NCBI RefSeq assembly: GCF_014650875.1
Contig: NZ_BMVU01000030.1
Location: 1-64,000 of the forward strand
Reading direction: 5' to 3'
Length of the DNA: 64,000 nt
From: Streptomyces minutiscleroticus
GTDB lineage: Bacteria > Actinomycetota > Actinomycetes > Streptomycetales > Streptomycetaceae
In this document: piece by piece, positions 54,314 through 62,279 of the stretch
Layout of the letters: every line of letters begins with the position of its first letter
Position numbering within the stretch: position 1 is the stretch's first letter
Notes under the pieces: generated by a model
Seen by the model: only the letters and a program-made list of their open reading frames with translations
What the model was told of the DNA's origin: nothing
Database searches by the model: none
Position numbers and translations under genes: made by a program

Positions 54314-56644
54314 ATGTCCGACACCATACGCATGCCCGGCGGCGGGTGGCGCCTGTGGACGCACTTCGCACTCCGCGGGCCCGGCTTCCCCGCCGCGGGG
54401 GTACTCCGGCTGGCCCCACAGGGCCTGGCCGCGGCCGCGGACAAGTTCGCCCCCGGGGAGGTACCGGCGGGGGCGGACTGGGAGGCGTTCGAGGAGGCGT
54501 TCTCCGCGGCCGCGGTGCGGACCGCGCGCGACCTCCAGGAGATCGCCGCCTCGGCGCCGTTCCGGGCCGCGGTCGCCTGGCAGAACCGTGCGGTGCTCCG
54601 CACCGGCATCAAGCCGTTCCTCGACTGGACGCCGGCCGCCGGGAGCCGCACCAGCATGCCCCGCCAGCGCGAGGAGCTGGTCGCCCACTACTGGCAGCGG
54701 TTCTGCGTCAAGAACGACACCATCGGGTTCTTCGGCCCGGTCGGCTGGGGCACCTTCGACCCCCTCCGGCGCGGCGTCGAGGTGCGCCCCGGCGCCGGCC
54801 TGGTGGCCGAGTCCCGGGTCTACTTCTCCAGCTGGTCGATGGACGCCCTCGCGAAGGCGATCGACCGCGACCCGCGGGTACGCGGGTGGACACCGCCGCG
54901 CCGGGTCCCGTTCGTCCGGGTGGCCGACGGCACGGTGCGTCTGCCCGGCCGCCCTCCGCAACCGGTACGTGAACCCGCGCTCACCGTCCTGCGCCTGTGC
55001 GACGGGCGCAGGACACCCGCCGAGATCACCGGCCTGGCCGCCCGGGAGCTGGGCCGGGACCTGCCTGCCCGCGAGGTGGCCGAGGCCCTGCAATGGCTGG
55101 TCTCCCGCCGCCTGATCGGCTGGAAGCTCGACGTGCCCGCCGGCACCCACCCCGAGCGGGAACTGCGCGCCCTCCTGGAGCGCATCGGCGACCCGGCGGT
55201 ACGCGAGCCCGCCCTGGCCAAGCTGGCGGTGCTGGAGACCGGCCGCGACCGGGTCGAGCGGGCCGGTGCCGACCCCGAGGAGCTGACCGCCGCGCTCGCC
55301 GCCCTGGAGAGCGGCTTCGCCGAGATCACCGAGGTCGCGGCGGTCCGCGAGAAGGGGGCCAGGACCGCGCCCAACCGCGCCCTCGTGTACTCCGACTGCC
55401 GCCGGTCCGCCACGGCGACCGTGGGCACCGCCGTCCTGGAGCAGCTCGCGCCGCTGGAACTGTGCCTGACCGCCGCCCGCTGGATGACCGACCGGTACGC
55501 GGAGGCCGTCGGCGCGCGCATCCACGATGCCTACCTGAAGCTGCGGGAGCGGCACGAGCAGGTCGACCTCGGCTCGCTCTGGTTCGCCTGCCTGCCCGCC
55601 CCGCACCCGGAGTCCGTGGCCGACATCGAGCGCATCCAGGCCGACCTGCGCGAACGCTGGGGGCGGATCATCGGCGCCCCGGCCGGCGCCCGGCGGGTCT
55701 CGCTTTCCAGTGCCGCCATCGCCGACCAGGTGCGCGAGGCGTTCCCCGAGGGCGGGCGCGGCTGGTCGCTCAGCCGGTACATCAGCCCCGACCTGATGAT
55801 CGTCGCCGAGGACCCGGACGCCGTCGAACGCGGCGAGTTCCAGCTCGTCATCGGCGAACTGCACGTCGCCATGAACACCCTCGGCCAGTCGCTCTTCGTC
55901 CACCAGCACCCCGACCGCGGGCAGCTGATCGACGAGACCACCCGCGACTTCCCCGGCCCGCGGCTGCTCCCCATGCTGCCCAAGGAGCTTCCGCTGAAGT
56001 GGTCGGCCCGCAGCCGCCAGTCCCTGGAGCGCCCGCAGGACTACTACGTCGCACTCGCCGACCACAGCGCCGACCCGCACCGCCCGCGCACCGTCCGCTC
56101 CGGCGACGTGCGGGTGGAGGAGCGCGCCGGCCGGCTGTCGGCGGTGCTGCCCGACGGCTCGGTCTTCGACCTGCTCGACGTGTTCTGCCACGCGCTCACC
56201 GACCGTGTGATGGACCGCTTCACCCTGCGCCCGGACGGCGACCACTCGCCCCGGATCACCATCGACTCCACCGTCGTCGCCCGGGAGACCTGGCGGTTCA
56301 CCGGCTCCGCGCTGGCCTTCGCCGACGACAAGAGCGAGGCCCGGCGGTTCGTCCGGGCCCGGCAGTGGCGCGACACCCACGAACTGCCCCGCTTCGTCTT
56401 CGTCGTCTCCCCCACCGAACCACGGCCCTTCTTCGTCGACTTCGACAGCCCCGTCTACGTCAACATCCTCGCCAAGGCCGCCCGCCGCCTCACCCGCAAG
56501 GACCCCGACGCCCGCCTCACCGTCACCGAGATGCTCCCCACCCCCGAACAGACCTGGCTCACCGACGACCAGGGCCGGCGCTACACCTCCGAACTGCGCC
56601 TCGTCGCCGTCGACCGGAGCGCCGCCCCCGGGGAGCCGGCATGA
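54314..56644 (+). CDS. LanB-like protein 1 (glutamylation/aminoacyl-tRNA domain only)
   Basis: The protein has 776 residues. The lantibiotic dehydratase N-terminal (Lant_dehydr_N) domain fills the whole length: LRLAPQGLAAAADKFAPGE, then HYWQRFCVKNDTIGFFGPVG and VPFVRVADGTVRLPG. The conserved ISPDLMIVAEDPDAVERGEFQ and GELHVAMNTLGQSLFVHQHP follow, and the final PRFVFVVSPTEPRPFFVDFD. There is no SpaB_C elimination domain, which full LanBs (about 1000 residues) have. Such LanBs are either split LanBs or PEARLs, which use aminoacyl-tRNA to extend a peptide. The last 110 residues are identical to LanB-like protein 2. Start supported by gggagg at 54298. ATGA overlap with next gene. Confidence 0.87.
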   Translation: MSDTIRMPGGGWRLWTHFALRGPGFPAAGVLRLAPQGLAAAADKFAPGEVPAGADWEAFEEAFSAAAVRTARDLQEIAASAPFRAAVAWQNRAVLRTGIKPFLDWTPAAGSRTSMPRQREELVAHYWQRFCVKNDTIGFFGPVGWGTFDPLRRGVEVRPGAGLVAESRVYFSSWSMDALAKAIDRDPRVRGWTPPRRVPFVRVADGTVRLPGRPPQPVREPALTVLRLCDGRRTPAEITGLAARELGRDLPAREVAEALQWLVSRRLIGWKLDVPAGTHPERELRALLERIGDPAVREPALAKLAVLETGRDRVERAGADPEELTAALAALESGFAEITEVAAVREKGARTAPNRALVYSDCRRSATATVGTAVLEQLAPLELCLTAARWMTDRYAEAVGARIHDAYLKLRERHEQVDLGSLWFACLPAPHPESVADIERIQADLRERWGRIIGAPAGARRVSLSSAAIADQVREAFPEGGRGWSLSRYISPDLMIVAEDPDAVERGEFQLVIGELHVAMNTLGQSLFVHQHPDRGQLIDETTRDFPGPRLLPMLPKELPLKWSARSRQSLERPQDYYVALADHSADPHRPRTVRSGDVRVEERAGRLSAVLPDGSVFDLLDVFCHALTDRVMDRFTLRPDGDHSPRITIDSTVVARETWRFTGSALAFADDKSEARRFVRARQWRDTHELPRFVFVVSPTEPRPFFVDFDSPVYVNILAKAARRLTRKDPDARLTVTEMLPTPEQTWLTDDQGRRYTSELRLVAVDRSAAPGEPA
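56279..56611 (+). repeat. 333-bp tract shared with LanB-like gene 2 (copy 1)
   Basis: Identical to 61432-61764 except one silent C/T change in the arginine codon of LTRKD. The two genes differ strongly before this tract. It covers nearly the entire C-terminal 110 codons. Gene conversion or recent recombination is the simplest explanation. Confidence 0.92.
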
Positions 56645-58167
56645 CCGCCGCCGCACGGACCACCTTCGTCGACGACATCCGCGCGCACGCCGAGCGCGCA
56701 CCGCACTCCACCGCCCTGCTGACCGCCGACGGCCCGACCGGCTACGGCGAACTCGCCGCCCGCGTCGACCGGCTCGCCGCCCACCTCGCCGCCCACGGCG
56801 TGGGACCGGAGCGGGTCTGCGCGGTGGCCCTGCCCCCCGGCGCCGACGCCGTGGTCGCGACCGCCGCGGTGGTCCGGGCCGGCGGGGCGTTCCTCACCCT
56901 GGACACCGGCCTGCCCGACCGGCGGCTCGCCGCGCTCGCCGCCGGCGGCGGCGCGGCCCACCTGCTCACCTGCGCCGCCCTCGCCGACCGCCTCGGAGCG
57001 CTGGTCGACGCGGGCGCCGTCCTGGTCGACCGGCTCCCCGCAGCCGCTCCTCCGCCGGCCGCCTTCCCCGTCCCCCATCCGCGCTCGCTCGCCTACGTCA
57101 GCCACACCTCGGGCTCGACCGGCGCCCCCAACCCCGTCCTGATCGAGCACGGCGGCCTGGACACCTACCTGCGCGCCGTCGTCCGCGACAACGACCTCGG
57201 CCCCGGCACCGTCGCCCTCCAGCTCGCCCCGCCCGGCTACGACGCGTCCATCCGGGACACCTTCGCACCGCTCGCCGCGGGCGGGTGCGTCGTCCTGGCC
57301 GAACGCTCGCGCCTGCTCGGTGCCGACGCTTTCGCCGACACCGTCGCCGAGTACGGCGTCGACACCGTCCTCAGCACCACACCCTCCTTCCTGAGCTTCC
57401 TCGCCCAGTCCCCCCGCGCGGCCGAACGGCTGCGCACCCTGCGCCTGGTCTGCTCCAGCGGCGAGTCGCTGCGCCCCTTCCTCGCCGCCGGCGGCCGCGC
57501 CCTGGTCGGCGGCCGGCTGGTCAACCAGTACGGGCCCAGCGAGTGCACGATGACCTCCACCCGGTACGAGGTGCCGGCCGTCCCCGACACCTCCGCCGAC
57601 ACCGTCGGCACCGCCGTCGACGGCACCGCCGTACGCCTGCTCGACCCGCACGGGCGGGAAGTCCCGGACGGGCGGACCGGCGAGGTGCACATCGGCGGCG
57701 CGGGCGTGGCCCGCGGCTACGGCGGGCAGCCCGGTCTGACGGCCGACCGGTTCCCGCCCGACCCCTACGGACCGCCCGGCGCACGGCTGTACCGGACCGG
57801 CGACCTCGCCCGGCGCGCCCCCGACGGAACGCTGGAGTACCTCGGCCGGACCGACCGCCAGATCAAGGTCCGCGGCCACCGGGTGGACCCGGCCGAGATC
57901 GAGGGCGCCCTGCTCACCCACCCCGAGGTCACCGGCGCCGTGGTGACCGCCGAGACCGACGACCGGGGCCGGACCTGGCTCGCCGCCCACGTCACCGGCC
58001 CGCTCGACGGCACCGCCGACACCCGGCTGCGCGCGCACCTGGCCCGTACCCTGCCGCCGCACATGATGCCCAGGCGGTTCATCCGGCTGGCGCGCCTGCC
58101 CGTCACACACAGCGGCAAGGCCGACCGCCGGGCACTGCGGGCCCCCGTGCCGGAGCCCGTGTCATGA
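56641..58167 (+). CDS. Stand-alone adenylation domain
   Basis: ATG 56641 (ATGA overlap) gives 508 residues. ANL superfamily motifs are: A3 SHTSGSTGAPNPVLIEHGG, A5 NQYGPSECTMTST, A7 YRTGDLARRAPDGTLEYLGR and A10 HSGKADRRAL with the catalytic lysine. The A3 lysine of the consensus PKG is replaced (APNPV), which is uncommon because it contacts the phosphates. Pocket residues include D-A-x-x-R in YDASIRDTF, a code I cannot assign. With the carrier protein at 59204 it probably loads one monomer in trans. It has no C or T domain. Confidence 0.88.
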   Translation: MTAAARTTFVDDIRAHAERAPHSTALLTADGPTGYGELAARVDRLAAHLAAHGVGPERVCAVALPPGADAVVATAAVVRAGGAFLTLDTGLPDRRLAALAAGGGAAHLLTCAALADRLGALVDAGAVLVDRLPAAAPPPAAFPVPHPRSLAYVSHTSGSTGAPNPVLIEHGGLDTYLRAVVRDNDLGPGTVALQLAPPGYDASIRDTFAPLAAGGCVVLAERSRLLGADAFADTVAEYGVDTVLSTTPSFLSFLAQSPRAAERLRTLRLVCSSGESLRPFLAAGGRALVGGRLVNQYGPSECTMTSTRYEVPAVPDTSADTVGTAVDGTAVRLLDPHGREVPDGRTGEVHIGGAGVARGYGGQPGLTADRFPPDPYGPPGARLYRTGDLARRAPDGTLEYLGRTDRQIKVRGHRVDPAEIEGALLTHPEVTGAVVTAETDDRGRTWLAAHVTGPLDGTADTRLRAHLARTLPPHMMPRRFIRLARLPVTHSGKADRRALRAPVPEPVS

Positions 58168-59111
58168 CCGCCGCGGACACCCGGATCGGACCGGCCGCCG
58201 TGCCGGCCGCCGCCGAACGGATCGCCCCCCATGTCCGGCACACCCCGCTGCTCCGCTGTGATCTGCTGCCCGGCCTGCTGGTCAAGGCCGAACACCTCCA
58301 GCACAGCGGGTCGTTCAAACTGCGCGGCGCGGCCAACGCGATGCTCGCGCTCGGCGCCGACGAGGTGGTCGCCGGTTCCTCCGGCAACCACGGCATCGCG
58401 GTGGCCACGCTCGGCCGCACCCTCGGCGTCCGGGTCACCGTGGTGATGGCGGCCGGCGCGGCCGAGGCCAAGGAGGCAGCCGTCCGGGCGCTCGGCGGCC
58501 GGGTCGTCCGGGTGCCCGGCGGGGTGGCCGAACGCGACCGGTACGCCAAGGACCTCGCCGCCCGCACCGGCGCCGCGCTGGTGCCCTCCTCCGACCACGA
58601 ACTCGTGGTGGCCGGACAGGGCACCGTCGGTCTGGAGGTGCTCCGGGACGCCCCCGACCTCGACACGATCTTCGTGCCGGTGGGCGGTGGCGGCCTGCTG
58701 GCCGGCGTCTGCCTCGCCGCCGCCCACCTCCGCAGCGCGGTCCGGATCGTCGGCGTGGAACCCGAGCGGACCCGGCGCTACGCCCGCTCGGTCGCCGCCG
58801 GCCGCCCGGTCGAACTGCCGCCCGGCGACTCGGTGGCGGACGGGCTGCGCGGCCAGCGGCCCGGCGAGGTGATCCTCCCGATCGTCCGGCACCGGGCCGA
58901 CGAGCTGATCGGTGTCGGCGACCGGGCCGTGCTCCGCGCGACGGCCCTGCTGCACCGCGCCGGCGTCCCGGCCGAGCCGAGCGGCGCCGTCGCCCTGGCC
59001 GGCGCCCTCCGGCTCGGGCTGCCCGGCCGCAGCGCCGTCGTCGTCTCCGGCGGCAACAGCGCCGCGGCCCTGGCCGCCGCCCGAGCCGCGCACGCCGGCA
59101 CCGGCCGCTGA
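58164..59111 (+). CDS. Threonine dehydratase/serine racemase-like PLP enzyme
   Basis: ATG 58164 overlaps the previous stop (ATGA), 315 residues, no ACT regulatory domain. Fold-type II PLP motifs: lysine in HSGSFKLRGAANAML, phosphate loop VPVGGGGLLAGVCLA and VVVSGGNSAAAL. It belongs to the IlvA/TdcB/serine-racemase group. It could deaminate Thr or Ser, racemise Ser, or catalyse beta-replacement. In an NRPS cluster it may supply 2-oxobutyrate, D-Ser or a dehydrated monomer. Its reaction is not deducible from the sequence. Short form of the enzyme is catabolic or biosynthetic rather than feedback-regulated. Confidence 0.85.
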   Translation: MTAADTRIGPAAVPAAAERIAPHVRHTPLLRCDLLPGLLVKAEHLQHSGSFKLRGAANAMLALGADEVVAGSSGNHGIAVATLGRTLGVRVTVVMAAGAAEAKEAAVRALGGRVVRVPGGVAERDRYAKDLAARTGAALVPSSDHELVVAGQGTVGLEVLRDAPDLDTIFVPVGGGGLLAGVCLAAAHLRSAVRIVGVEPERTRRYARSVAAGRPVELPPGDSVADGLRGQRPGEVILPIVRHRADELIGVGDRAVLRATALLHRAGVPAEPSGAVALAGALRLGLPGRSAVVVSGGNSAAALAAARAAHAGTGR

Positions 59112-59203
59112 CCGGCGACCGGCGACCGGTGACCGGCCCGCGCGCCGGCCGCGCCGCCCCGTCTCCCTTGCTCACATCCACACCACCCGAAGAAGGACAG
59201 GCC

Positions 59204-59464
59204 ATGAACCCCATCGACACCGCCGAACTGACCGGGCTGATCACCGGCTACTACCGCGAGACACTCGGCGACGACACCCTCGACGCCGCGAGCGACTTCT
59301 TCGAGGCGGGCGGCGACTCGCTCGCCGCCTTCCAGATCGTCGCCCGTCTCCAGGAACTGCTCGACGCCGAGATCGCCGTCGCCCTGGTCTTCACCTATCC
59401 GTCCCCGGCCGAGCTCGCGCAGGTCGTCGTCGACGACCTGTCCCTCGCTCCCACGTCGGCCTAG
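59204..59464 (+). CDS. Free-standing peptidyl carrier protein
   Basis: ATG 59204 with agaagga upstream gives 86 residues. The carrier signature is FFEAGGDSLAAFQIVARLQE, with the phosphopantetheinyl Ser near residue 40. A short N-terminal helix (AELTGLITGYYRETLGDDTL) and C-terminal helix follow the PCP fold. It lacks any other domain. It should receive an aminoacyl group from the A domain at 56641. It lies 11 bases before LanB-like gene 2, which suggests these act together. Confidence 0.92.
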   Translation: MNPIDTAELTGLITGYYRETLGDDTLDAASDFFEAGGDSLAAFQIVARLQELLDAEIAVALVFTYPSPAELAQVVVDDLSLAPTSA

Positions 59465-59475
59465 GAGGCAGCGGG

Positions 59476-61773
59476 ATGCACGAGGGATCCGTCTCTCTGA
59501 GCGGCCGCTGGCGGCTGTGGGACCAGGTCGCGGTGCGCGGCGCGGGGTTCCCGGCGAACGGGGTGCTCCGGCTCGCGCCGGAGGGCCTGGCCGCGGCCGC
59601 GGACAAGTTCGGGCCCGGGGACGCCCTGTCCGGCGCGGCCTGGAAGGCCTTCGAGGAAGAGTTCGCCCGGGCCGCCGTGCGGGCGGCCGCGAGCGCGCAG
59701 GAGATCGCCGCCTCCGGACCGTTCCGGGCAGCGGTCGCCTGGCAGAACCGGGGGGTGCTCGACTCGGCGATCCGACCGTTCCTCAACTGGTCACCGGCGA
59801 CCGGGGGCCGGACCTTCAAGCAGCGCCAGCGCGAGGAGCTGATCGCGCACTACTGGCAGCGGTTCTGCGTCAAGAACGACACCATCGGGTTCTTCGGCCC
59901 GGTCGGCTGGGGCGCCTTCGACACCTCCCGGCCCGGCGTGGCCGTCGAGCCGGGCACCGGGCTGACCGCCTCCTCGGAGGTCTTCTGGTCCAGCTGGTCG
60001 GTCGACGCCCTGGCCCGGGGGCTCGACGCCGACCCGGCCGTGCGCGCCTGGACGGCACCCCGCCGGGTGCCGTTCGTACGGCTGGAGGAGAACGCCGTAC
60101 GGACCCCCGCCAGACCGCCGCACCCCGTGCCGCCGGAGACGCTGCGGCTGCTGCGCCTGTGCGACGGCACCCGCTCCGTCCCGGCCCTCCAGCAGGAGGT
60201 CGGCCCGGGAACGGACGTGCCCGCCCTGCTCGACGAACTGGTCCGGCTGCGCTGGATCACCTGGCGGCTCGACGTACCCGCCGACATCCGGCCCGACCGC
60301 CGGCTGCGCGCCTGCCTGGAGCGGATCGGCGAGCCGGCCCTGCGCGCCGCCGCCCTCGCCCGGCTGGACGAACTGCAGGGCGCGGCCGAGGCCGTCCGGG
60401 CGGCGGGCGAGGACCCCGAGCGCCTGGTCGCGGCTCTCACCTCCGTCGAGCAGACGTTTCAACGAGTGACCGATGCGGCCGCCAAACGCGAGAAGAGCAC
60501 CGCCACCGCGCCCGGCCGCGCCGTGGTCTACTCGGACAGCCGCCGCGCCGCCCGGGTGACGCTCGGCGGCCACGTGCTGGCCGCGCTCGCCCCGCTCGAC
60601 CTGCTGATGTCCGCGGCCGCCTGGCTCTGTTCCGCCCTGGCCGCCCGCGTGGCGACGCGCGTCACCGAGGTGTACGAGCGGCTGCGCGCCGGCACCGGGC
60701 CCGGACGGCCGGTGGACCTCGCCGCCTTCTGGTTCGCCTGCATGCCGGTCCTGCACGGGGCCGCGGTCACCGACGCCGCTGACCTCCAGGCGGAGTTCGA
60801 GCGCCGCTGGCGGCGGATCCTCCCGGCGTCCCAGGGGGTGCGCCGGGTCACGGTCGCCGCCGCGGACATCGCCGGCCGGGTGGCGGAGGCCTTCGGGCCG
60901 GCCACCGCACCGGGCTGGACGGCGGCGCGGTACGTCAGTCCGGACGTGATGATCGCCGCGGAGGACGCCGTCGCCGTCGGGCGCGGCGAGTTCCACCTCA
61001 CCCTCGGCGAACTCCACCTGGCCGCCAACACGCTCGGCAACGAACTCTTCGTCAACCAGCACCCCGAGCCCCGCGAGCTCTTCGACCGCACCGACCGGGA
61101 CCACCCGGCGCCGCGGCTCATGCCGCTGCTGCCGAAGGAGCACAGATCCCGGCTCTCCGCCCGTATCCGGCACGCGCTGGTACGGCCGCAGGACTACCAG
61201 GTCGCCCTCCTCGACGACACGGCGGACCCGTACCGCGACCGCACCGTGCCGAGCGCCGACGCCGTGGTGGAGCACCGCGACGGCCGGCTCTGCGTGGTAC
61301 TGCCCGACGGCGCGGTCTTCCCTGCCGTCGAGGTCTTCGCCCATGTGCTGACCACGCTGGTGACGGACCGGTTCCGGCTCCTGCCGGAAGCCGACCACTC
61401 CCCGCGGGTCACCGTCGACCGGATGACGGTGGCCCGGGAGACCTGGCGGTTCACCGGCTCCGCGCTGGCCTTCGCCGACGACAAGAGCGAGGCCCGGCGG
61501 TTCGTCCGGGCCCGGCAGTGGCGCGACACCCACGAACTGCCCCGCTTCGTCTTCGTCGTCTCCCCCACCGAACCACGGCCCTTCTTCGTCGACTTCGACA
61601 GCCCCGTCTACGTCAACATCCTCGCCAAGGCCGCCCGCCGCCTCACCCGTAAGGACCCCGACGCCCGCCTCACCGTCACCGAGATGCTCCCCACCCCCGA
61701 ACAGACCTGGCTCACCGACGACCAGGGCCGGCGCTACACCTCCGAACTGCGCCTCGTCGCCGTCACGGACTGA
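59476..61773 (+). CDS. LanB-like protein 2 (glutamylation/aminoacyl-tRNA domain only)
   Basis: ATG 59476 with taggagg upstream gives 765 residues. It is paralogous to LanB-like protein 1: RLAPEGLAAAADKFGPGDAL, HYWQRFCVKNDTIGFFGPVG, YVSPDVMIAAEDAVAVGRGE, then LGELHLAANTLGNELFVNQH. Again there is no elimination domain. The C-terminal 110 residues match copy 1 exactly, although the rest differs in many places. Two such LanBs suggest two rounds of glutamylation/ligation or a heteromer. No tRNA gene or separate SpaB_C gene was seen in the window. The gene ends at 61773, followed by a strong terminator. Confidence 0.87.
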   Translation: MHEGSVSLSGRWRLWDQVAVRGAGFPANGVLRLAPEGLAAAADKFGPGDALSGAAWKAFEEEFARAAVRAAASAQEIAASGPFRAAVAWQNRGVLDSAIRPFLNWSPATGGRTFKQRQREELIAHYWQRFCVKNDTIGFFGPVGWGAFDTSRPGVAVEPGTGLTASSEVFWSSWSVDALARGLDADPAVRAWTAPRRVPFVRLEENAVRTPARPPHPVPPETLRLLRLCDGTRSVPALQQEVGPGTDVPALLDELVRLRWITWRLDVPADIRPDRRLRACLERIGEPALRAAALARLDELQGAAEAVRAAGEDPERLVAALTSVEQTFQRVTDAAAKREKSTATAPGRAVVYSDSRRAARVTLGGHVLAALAPLDLLMSAAAWLCSALAARVATRVTEVYERLRAGTGPGRPVDLAAFWFACMPVLHGAAVTDAADLQAEFERRWRRILPASQGVRRVTVAAADIAGRVAEAFGPATAPGWTAARYVSPDVMIAAEDAVAVGRGEFHLTLGELHLAANTLGNELFVNQHPEPRELFDRTDRDHPAPRLMPLLPKEHRSRLSARIRHALVRPQDYQVALLDDTADPYRDRTVPSADAVVEHRDGRLCVVLPDGAVFPAVEVFAHVLTTLVTDRFRLLPEADHSPRVTVDRMTVARETWRFTGSALAFADDKSEARRFVRARQWRDTHELPRFVFVVSPTEPRPFFVDFDSPVYVNILAKAARRLTRKDPDARLTVTEMLPTPEQTWLTDDQGRRYTSELRLVAVTD
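61432..61764 (+). repeat. 333-bp tract shared with LanB-like gene 1 (copy 2)
   Basis: Second copy of the tract at 56279-56611; 332 of 333 bases match by direct comparison. Located at the 3' end of LanB-like gene 2. Confidence 0.92.
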
Positions 61774-62220
61774 ACCGCCCGCCCCTCCCCGCGCTCGCGA
61801 GCCGCGATCCGCCCCGCACCGCCGAACCGGGCCGGACTCCGTACCAGGAGTCCGGCCCGGTCGCGTCCGGCGCCGTCCCGCTCGTGCCGGGCGGACGGAG
61901 GAGCCGGTCCGCCCCCGGTGGACGGGCGTGGGACGTCGAGCACGGGACGAGCGGACCCCCGGGTCGACCGGGTCCACGGCCCCCCCGGCCGGCCCCGGTC
62001 GGCCCGCGCGGGCCTCGCGGCGGTGACGTCGCCGCGTACGTCCCCCGCCGGGTGTCCGGCGCGGCCCGGCGCCACCGCGCGGGTGCCGCCGTCGCCCCCG
62101 GCGGCGGAGACGGACGAGCGGGGCAGCCTCTGCTGTCGGCATGGCCGGGGCGCTCGGCGCCGGCGGCTGCGGGCGACCCGTCAGGCCCGCCGAGGACGGC
62201 GGCGACCGGACCCACCGACG
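61774..62220. other. Convergent intergenic region
   Basis: About 450 bases between LanB-like gene 2 and the leftward NRPS. No gene is evident. A terminator hairpin lies at its left end (61826-61861). Confidence 0.4.
61826..61861 (+). terminator. Terminator of the rightward biosynthetic operon
   Basis: A perfect 15-bp inverted repeat (accgggccggactcc / ggagtccggcccggt) with a 6-base loop, gtacca, starts about 50 bases after the LanB-like gene 2 stop. Confidence 0.85.
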
Positions 62221-62261
62221 CCGGGAGGGCGGAGGCGCTCCGTGCGCCTCCGCCCTCCCGG
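62221..62261 (-). terminator. Terminator of the leftward NRPS gene
   Basis: A perfect 18-bp inverted repeat (ccgggagggcggaggcgc and its complement) with a 5-base loop, tccgt, lies 19 bases beyond the NRPS stop codon at 62280. Confidence 0.85.
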
Positions 62262-62279
62262 CCGTCCCACCGGCCGGTG

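Noticed and set aside
52847..56701. 1284-codon leftward frame opposite the aminotransferase and LanB genes
   Set aside because: It is the GC-frame mirror of the genes on the plus strand and has no domain.
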